From: Chlamydiales bacterium
GTDB taxonomy: Bacteria > Chlamydiota > Chlamydiia > Chlamydiales > Simkaniaceae
Reading direction: 5' to 3'
Assembly (NCBI GenBank): GCA_024233395.1
Contig: JACKPR010000002.1
Coordinates: 558,001-622,000, forward strand
Length of the DNA: 64,000 nt
Shown here piece after piece: positions 59,707 through 64,000 of the stretch. How positions within the stretch are numbered: position 1 is the first letter of the stretch; each line of letters begins with the position of its first letter. Below the pieces are notes generated by a model. That model saw only the letters and a program-made list of their open reading frames with translations. It was not told the origin of the DNA and did not search any database. Both the position numbers and the translations under genes were made by a program.

Positions 59707-60404
59707 TTTTTCGGTGATTCCTCACGCAAGCGGTATCCCACGCCGCGGACTGTTTCAATCCAATTAAAGTTTGGCCCGAGCTTTTTTCGAAGGGCAGCAA
59801 TGTGGACATCGATATTGCGATCGACAATAAAGGCATCGTCATTATGAATATCATCGAGAAGTTGATTTCTTGTTAGAACTTTCCCTTTGTTTGTCAAAAG
59901 TCGCTTCAAGATTCCAAATTCAGAAAGAGTAATCATAACAGGATTTCCATTCTTTTTAAGGAGATAGCGGCTTACATCAAGTGTAAAATCTCCAAAAGAC
60001 AAAATCTTAACAGCTTTTTCTGGTTCTTTCCCTCTTCGAAGAATCGCTTTTATTCGAGAAAAAAGAACTTTGGGTGAAAAGGGCTTGGAAACATAGTCAT
60101 CAGCTCCAAGCTCAAGACCTAAGACAACATCGATTTCTTCTCTTTTGGCACTTAAAATAATAATAGGAATATTTTTCAGTTCAGGGTTGTTTTTCATCTT
60201 CCGACAAATATCGAAACCATTTTGTCCTGGAAGCATAACATCAACAATGACAAGGTCGGGTTTTTCTCTTTCGATTGCTCGATATCCATTGATCCCATCA
60301 ACTTCTACATGAAGTTTATAGCCGGAAAGTTCTCCCTGCAGCTTAATCAAAGCTGCAATGTCTTCTTCATCTTCAATGAGCAAGATTCTTTTTTTCTGGG
60401 CCAT
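59703..60404 (-). CDS. OmpR/PhoB-family response regulator
   Basis: A 233-residue two-domain regulator. The receiver (about 1-120) has the acidic pair EDEED, phosphoacceptor Asp in VIVDVMLPGQNG, the Ser/Thr switch IILSAK and Lys in YVSKPF, so it can probably be phosphorylated, unlike Chlamydia ChxR. The C-terminal winged helix ends with RKKLGPNFNWIETVRGVGYRL. I prefer the ATG at 60404 (MAQKKRILLIED) with AGGA upstream over a TTG seven codons earlier. No histidine kinase gene is adjacent. It overlaps the MFS carrier gene by 4 bases. Confidence 0.92.
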   Translation of the reverse strand: MAQKKRILLIEDEEDIAALIKLQGELSGYKLHVEVDGINGYRAIEREKPDLVIVDVMLPGQNGFDICRKMKNNPELKNIPIIILSAKREEIDVVLGLELGADDYVSKPFSPKVLFSRIKAILRRGKEPEKAVKILSFGDFTLDVSRYLLKKNGNPVMITLSEFGILKRLLTNKGKVLTRNQLLDDIHNDDAFIVDRNIDVHIAALRKKLGPNFNWIETVRGVGYRLREESPKK

Positions 60405-60465
60405 ATAATTATTCCTATCTTGCAATAATTCTTAGCAAATTCTATCGAATTGAAGATTTTATTGC

Positions 60466-60507
60466 TATACACACTGCAATGAAAAATGGGTTTTTGTTTT
60501 AGCTATA
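60466..60507. repeat. Chimeric repeat: family 1 end joined to family 2 end
   Basis: Begins TATACACACTGCAATG, like a family 1 terminus (compare 11254-11275 read on the minus strand), and ends GTTTTAGCTATA (60496-60507), the family 2 terminus. The latter contains the TAA stop and the preceding Tyr-Ser codons of the minus-strand gene at 60499. Confidence 0.5.
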
Positions 60508-61755
60508 TTTCTTTGATAGGACTGGATATAAATGCATTTCCCATGAATTGTTTTCAGCAATCCAGCCAAATTCTATTCCAATCTTTTCCACATTTGTAAG
60601 CTTTTTAAATAAAGATTTTCCAAGAAGTTGTTTATCCAACTCCCAATGATCTTGACCCTTTGACGGCGAAAAGGTTCTAAAGAGTGGATAACTGATACTG
60701 ATAGCCTGAGCAATGTCTATAATATCATCTACTGTGATACCCTTAGGGAACTTTGACCCCTTTCCCCCACTATATGGTATTGGCCAACTGGAATGTTTCC
60801 CTTGATGGTGATCAATAATGATTCCAGGGGCTTCATCAGGATCCCTTAAAACATAGCCAAAGCCTTTTAATTTACTTCGATCATACAACTCTAAATCGAC
60901 ATATTCCCTAGGACAGTATGGGATTGCCTCTAAATATCTTTGGGTATAGAAAGATTGTTTAGGATCAAAATTCTGATACGCAATGTTTGCAACAATCCCG
61001 TCCGGATGAGTATCAAGAATCCTTCTTATTGGTAAGGCTAGCCGTACAAGGTTCCAGCCATCAAGCTCTCTTTCAGAACCTTCATGGATTGCGACTAACG
61101 ACCCTGATGGTGAAAAATACCCCCCACCTGAGGATCCATAGTCTGAATCATGATATGTCTGGAGTGTTAAAGAATAATAGGCATTCTGCACAAACGGAGC
61201 TACAGAAGCTTTCAAGCATTTCCCAATAGGATGATGAATAAGAACAGGATTTTCTACAAGATCACAATCGCTTTCAATCCTTGCAAACCCATACTCAATA
61301 CCAGGAGCCCCTTCAAGAAGAACAACAGCATAGTCAAGCTCTGGGTCATGTTCTACAATCCCCTTTATAGGATATTGTTTTCCTGGTATAGAAATCCTCT
61401 GGACATTATCACTATATTGCCCAATCAAAAGAGAGAGTTTCGAAACATCTAATGCTTCTATGCAGTGACAGGGAACAATTGCAAGATTTGCTGCAATCAA
61501 GGTGCAACTTCCTATTTGATCTCTGCCATACATTACCATGCCAACAGAACGATAGACTTCCTTTACTACTGATCCAATAGAAATTTCAAAAGCTTTTAAA
61601 GTTGTTGTTTGTTCTCGAATCACATCCAAGACATCTTTTTGCTTGAACCGTTCAACTTCAAACTTCCCTCCTAATGAAGCATATCCATCTCCTACAGTAT
61701 TATAAGGGACAGGTCCTGAAATAGATCGGCTAGAGGTTGAATAGTACGGATCCAT
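60499..61755 (-). CDS. Trypsin-like serine peptidase-like protein without signal peptide
   Basis: A 418-residue protein whose central part looks like a chymotrypsin-fold peptidase. His 97 in LAIVPCHCIEAL (in place of TAAHC), Asp 141 in ELDYAVVLL and Ser 209 in DYGSSGGGYF (in place of GDSGG) have the right order and spacing. The N-terminal 60 residues lack a signal peptide, and the C-terminal 170 residues (with PIPYSGGKGSKFPKGIT) are unfamiliar. It may be a cytosolic or secreted protease; secretion into the host is inference. The stop codon comes from a family 2 repeat end. Confidence 0.65.
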   Translation of the reverse strand: MDPYYSTSSRSISGPVPYNTVGDGYASLGGKFEVERFKQKDVLDVIREQTTTLKAFEISIGSVVKEVYRSVGMVMYGRDQIGSCTLIAANLAIVPCHCIEALDVSKLSLLIGQYSDNVQRISIPGKQYPIKGIVEHDPELDYAVVLLEGAPGIEYGFARIESDCDLVENPVLIHHPIGKCLKASVAPFVQNAYYSLTLQTYHDSDYGSSGGGYFSPSGSLVAIHEGSERELDGWNLVRLALPIRRILDTHPDGIVANIAYQNFDPKQSFYTQRYLEAIPYCPREYVDLELYDRSKLKGFGYVLRDPDEAPGIIIDHHQGKHSSWPIPYSGGKGSKFPKGITVDDIIDIAQAISISYPLFRTFSPSKGQDHWELDKQLLGKSLFKKLTNVEKIGIEFGWIAENNSWEMHLYPVLSKKYS

Positions 61756-61826
61756 TTTAACTCCATGGGAAAATTGTCAAAAAGTCATTGTAACTGTCCT
61801 GTGAGAAATAACACAGAGAAAAGATT

Positions 61827-61870
61827 ATGCAAGTCTTTGCATAGATAGTGCTTCCAATTGGAAGCACTAT
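61827..61870 (-). terminator. Double hairpin after tolB-pal-LysM operon
   Basis: On the minus strand, directly after the LysM gene, ATAGTGCTTCC-AATT-GGAAGCACTAT (61870-61845) is followed by ATGCAA-AGAC-TTGCAT (61842-61827) and then AATCTTTTCT. Both stems are perfect. The T-rich tail suits termination of the operon. Confidence 0.6.
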
Positions 61871-61871
61871 T

Positions 61872-62507
61872 TCATGGAAGGTTGATGAGTTGGTCAATGA
61901 CGATAAGATCTGTTGTCATTTGATTTAATCGTTTAAGCTCATCAACAGTCGTATGATTTTCGCGGGCAATTTTTTCTAGAGAATCACCAGCTTTTACTTT
62001 GTGGGTTTTGGGACTTTCTACTTCTGCGAGTTTGGTAATCCCTTCTTTGATTTTTGTGATTTCTTGTAGTTGGACGTTTTGCCCTTGAATCGCCTTTTCG
62101 AACTGAGCAATCTTATCCTTATACTGTGAAAGGGCTGTTGTTGTATCATTTGCATGAGAGCTGAGCTGTCGGATGTCGGTTACAATTTTTTCTTGTTTTT
62201 TCGAAACTTGCTGAAGCTTTTTCTCTAAGTTTTGAAGTTCTTGAACAAATGAATCGAGTTTTCCTGATTTTAGCTCAGCCACTTGCTGTCTTAGGGAAGC
62301 AATTGTCTGTTCCTGATCGATCAATTTTCCTTCGATCACATGATGTTCAATTTCATATGTATTGAGTTCATGCTTGATATCTTCCACTTCTGTACGGACT
62401 TTATGAAGACTTAGCTCCATTTGATGTTTTTCTCCTTTTGAGGAGCTCATCGACCCACATCCAGCCAGAAAAATTGTAGGGAGGAGGAAAAGACAATATT
62501 TTTTCAT
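61872..62507 (-). CDS. LysM-domain lipoprotein
   Basis: A 211-residue lipoprotein. Lipobox LAGC (Cys 17) follows a signal sequence; residues about 30-150 form a long coiled coil; the C-terminus is a LysM domain (HKVKAGDSLEKIARENHTTVDELKRLN in part, about 167-211) that should bind peptidoglycan. It follows pal directly (ATG next to the pal stop), as the LysM gene CT601 follows pal in Chlamydia. Probable role: envelope-peptidoglycan tethering during division with the Tol-Pal complex. Confidence 0.85.
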   Translation of the reverse strand: MKKYCLFLLPTIFLAGCGSMSSSKGEKHQMELSLHKVRTEVEDIKHELNTYEIEHHVIEGKLIDQEQTIASLRQQVAELKSGKLDSFVQELQNLEKKLQQVSKKQEKIVTDIRQLSSHANDTTTALSQYKDKIAQFEKAIQGQNVQLQEITKIKEGITKLAEVESPKTHKVKAGDSLEKIARENHTTVDELKRLNQMTTDLIVIDQLINLP

Positions 62508-63194
62508 TTAGGAACCCTTTTTTTCAAAGATCTTAAATTCTACACGACGATTTTTTGCCCAGACCTCCGAGGTATGTCCGAGTTCTGCTGGCATTTCTTT
62601 TCCAAAGGAAATGGTATAAATATGATTTGGATTTACTCCCCGTTTAACTAACAGGGTTCGAATGGTATTTGCGCGACGAGTTCCTAAGGCGAGGTTATAG
62701 GCTTCTGAGGCTCTTTCGTCGCAATGACCTGCAACAAAGATATAAATGTTAGAATGTTTCTTCATATATTCAGCAATATCAGCAACGTTCTTGTAGTCGT
62801 CTTTTGTTTTGAGAGTGTGTTCATCGGTATTGAAATAGAGGTTTTGAAAAAGATCAGCTAAATGAGAAGTAGGGGTGACAAAGTGATCGATACTTGGAAT
62901 ACTGCTTCCAATAGCTCCTGGTACCTCTTTAGGCTGTGGAATGCTATGGTCTGCAAATTGAGTTTTAAGATCCTCATCTTTTAGTGGGACGTATTCTTCT
63001 TCTTGGGGTCCAACAAATTCCTCTTCAGATTCAATCATCCGTGAATCGGCATCCTGTTTCCAAAGAAGTTGTCCTTTTCGGTGAAGATAACGCCCCATTG
63101 TTTTCGTATCTTCCCAAACGGTATTTGAATTGCTTTGGCATCCTGTGAATAGGATTGCGGCTGATAGCGCAAATGCCCAAGGTAATTTCTTCAT
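62508..63194 (-). CDS. pal: Peptidoglycan-associated lipoprotein Pal
   Basis: A 228-residue outer membrane lipoprotein with lipobox LFTGC. The C-terminal OmpA-like domain (about 120-226) contains LYFNTDEHTL, IFVAGHCDERASEAYNLALGTRRA (in part) and NRRVEFKIF, with the Asp and Arg that contact diaminopimelate. An acidic linker of about 95 residues separates the lipid anchor from this domain. I chose the ATG at 63194 because the signal sequence MKKLPWAFALS starts there and it overlaps the tolB stop (ATGA); a longer frame adds eight residues before it. Confidence 0.93.
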   Translation of the reverse strand: MKKLPWAFALSAAILFTGCQSNSNTVWEDTKTMGRYLHRKGQLLWKQDADSRMIESEEEFVGPQEEEYVPLKDEDLKTQFADHSIPQPKEVPGAIGSSIPSIDHFVTPTSHLADLFQNLYFNTDEHTLKTKDDYKNVADIAEYMKKHSNIYIFVAGHCDERASEAYNLALGTRRANTIRTLLVKRGVNPNHIYTISFGKEMPAELGHTSEVWAKNRRVEFKIFEKKGS

Positions 63195-64000
63195 AAAGGC
63201 CCTCTCGTTGGTTCCCATGCGGGGTAATGTTTTTTTCCAGGTCCAGTTGTTATTTGCATGACTTCTTTTTGTTTCAAATTCACTATAAACAATTCTGAAG
63301 AAGAAGGGTCTACAGTATTATAAATAAGGTGAAGACTATTCGGTGCCCACGATGGGTTTTCTTTGTGACTACCCCCAGTGGTCAACTGGATCTCTTCTTT
63401 CGTCAGAAAGTCATATACCATGATTTGCCTGGTCCCGTCAATCATAGCACTATAAGCTAATTTTGTTCCATCAGGAGACCAGCAGGGGCAAGTATTATGA
63501 CGATATTTTTTTGTAATACATAAGGGATTGGGAGTTATTTCCTTCCCAGGATAGGGGGTGTCAATAATATAAATGCGCGGCGTTCCATTCTTGTCAGATA
63601 CAAAAGCAATTTTTTTCCCATCAGGCCGAAATGTAGGAGATGCTTGTACAGATTTAGGGTAAGAGTAGGCTTGAATGGGTTTTCCCATGAGCCCATGAGA
63701 TTTACTAAACAGCTGCACAAACAAGTCGGCTCTTCCACTAGCATCGGAGATAAAGGCGATCATATCTCCTCTTTTTGATATGGCAGGCAATAATTGATTT
63801 CCTCTTAAAGGAACAAGAGGGGTTCCTTGTTCATCTTTGAAAGATCCCAAATAGATTTTTGGTTGTCCATTTTTATAGTTGACATAGAGAAATTTATTTT
63901 CAGTAAAGGAGCCATGTGTAGGGAAAAATACAGGAGTAATGCAGTAACTATTTTCTCTAGTCACCTGTTTTTTATTTTCACCATCATAATCGATTTCCCA
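63191..64000 (-). CDS. tolB: Tol-Pal system beta-propeller protein TolB, N-terminus missing
   Basis: The frame is open to the right edge, so the start lies outside the window; 269 C-terminal codons are visible. It is made of WD40-like TolB propeller repeats: FRPDGKKIAFVSDKNGTPRIY, WSPDGTKLAYSA and WAPNSLHLIYN (each with the xPDGxxIAFxS pattern). TolB is periplasmic and links Pal with the inner membrane Tol complex. The first visible residues WEIDYDGENKKQVT continue the propeller pattern upstream. Gene order tolB-pal-LysM agrees with Chlamydia CT599-CT601. Confidence 0.92.
   Translation of the reverse strand, partial: WEIDYDGENKKQVTRENSYCITPVFFPTHGSFTENKFLYVNYKNGQPKIYLGSFKDEQGTPLVPLRGNQLLPAISKRGDMIAFISDASGRADLFVQLFSKSHGLMGKPIQAYSYPKSVQASPTFRPDGKKIAFVSDKNGTPRIYIIDTPYPGKEITPNPLCITKKYRHNTCPCWSPDGTKLAYSAMIDGTRQIMVYDFLTKEEIQLTTGGSHKENPSWAPNSLHLIYNTVDPSSSELFIVNLKQKEVMQITTGPGKKHYPAWEPTRGPL

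Noticed and set aside
1..64000. CRISPR array, rRNA operon, prophage or intact insertion sequence
   Set aside because: No regularly spaced direct repeats, no rRNA-like stretches, and no transposase, integrase or phage structural motifs were seen; the repeats found are short palindromic elements only.

Overview
The window looks like a chromosomal segment of an AT-rich member of the Chlamydiae, most likely an 'environmental' family outside Chlamydiaceae. Support comes from gene order and content: thrS followed by a ParA ATPase and a Gp6D (Pgp6-like) protein; a reduced type II secretion cluster; tolB-pal-LysM; a glmU-like acyltransferase next to a polyprenyl synthase; two porins resembling the Legionella-type MOMP-like family; and genes that classical Chlamydia usually lack (glucokinase, purB, several MFS carriers). 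Family-level placement is inference only.

Layout. 1-2613 (minus): an oxidoreductase and a protein cut by the left edge. 2695-8850 (plus): thrS, parA, gp6D, purB and two tandem glycosyltransferases, packed with overlaps. 8861-11100 (minus): a polar amino acid ABC importer behind a 20-codon leader peptide with five consecutive His codons and alternative hairpins, which looks like a histidine-sensing attenuator. 11262-14054 (minus): ung, an MFS carrier and an Rsm22-type methyltransferase. 14210-22950: tRNA-Pro, glmU-like and ispA, recA (opposite strand), glk, two MOMP-like porins, an orphan protein and another MFS carrier. 22997-31962: tRNA-Ala, aspartate/aromatic aminotransferase, mreC, two CDP-glycerol-transferase-like proteins (one with a nine-C tract near its start), a helical small protein, mutY and a copper ATPase. 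32029-41139: small membrane proteins and the T2SS genes gspD-E-F-G plus a second pseudopilin. 41366-64000: mostly minus-strand envelope or host-interface candidates (913-aa orphan, MORN-repeat protein on plus, VWA and TPR giants with a good promoter, M48 peptidase, glycine-zipper lipoprotein, response regulator with an MFS carrier, trypsin-like protein), ending with LysM lipoprotein, pal and a truncated tolB.

Throughout the intergenic DNA there are at least three families of short palindromic repeats with no transposase. Their termini often sit exactly at gene ends and supply the stop codon of the neighbouring gene; two unrelated proteins end in the same residues for this reason. The His leader and these gene-end repeats are the most interesting observations. 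All function calls rest on reading motifs by eye; no database search was run.
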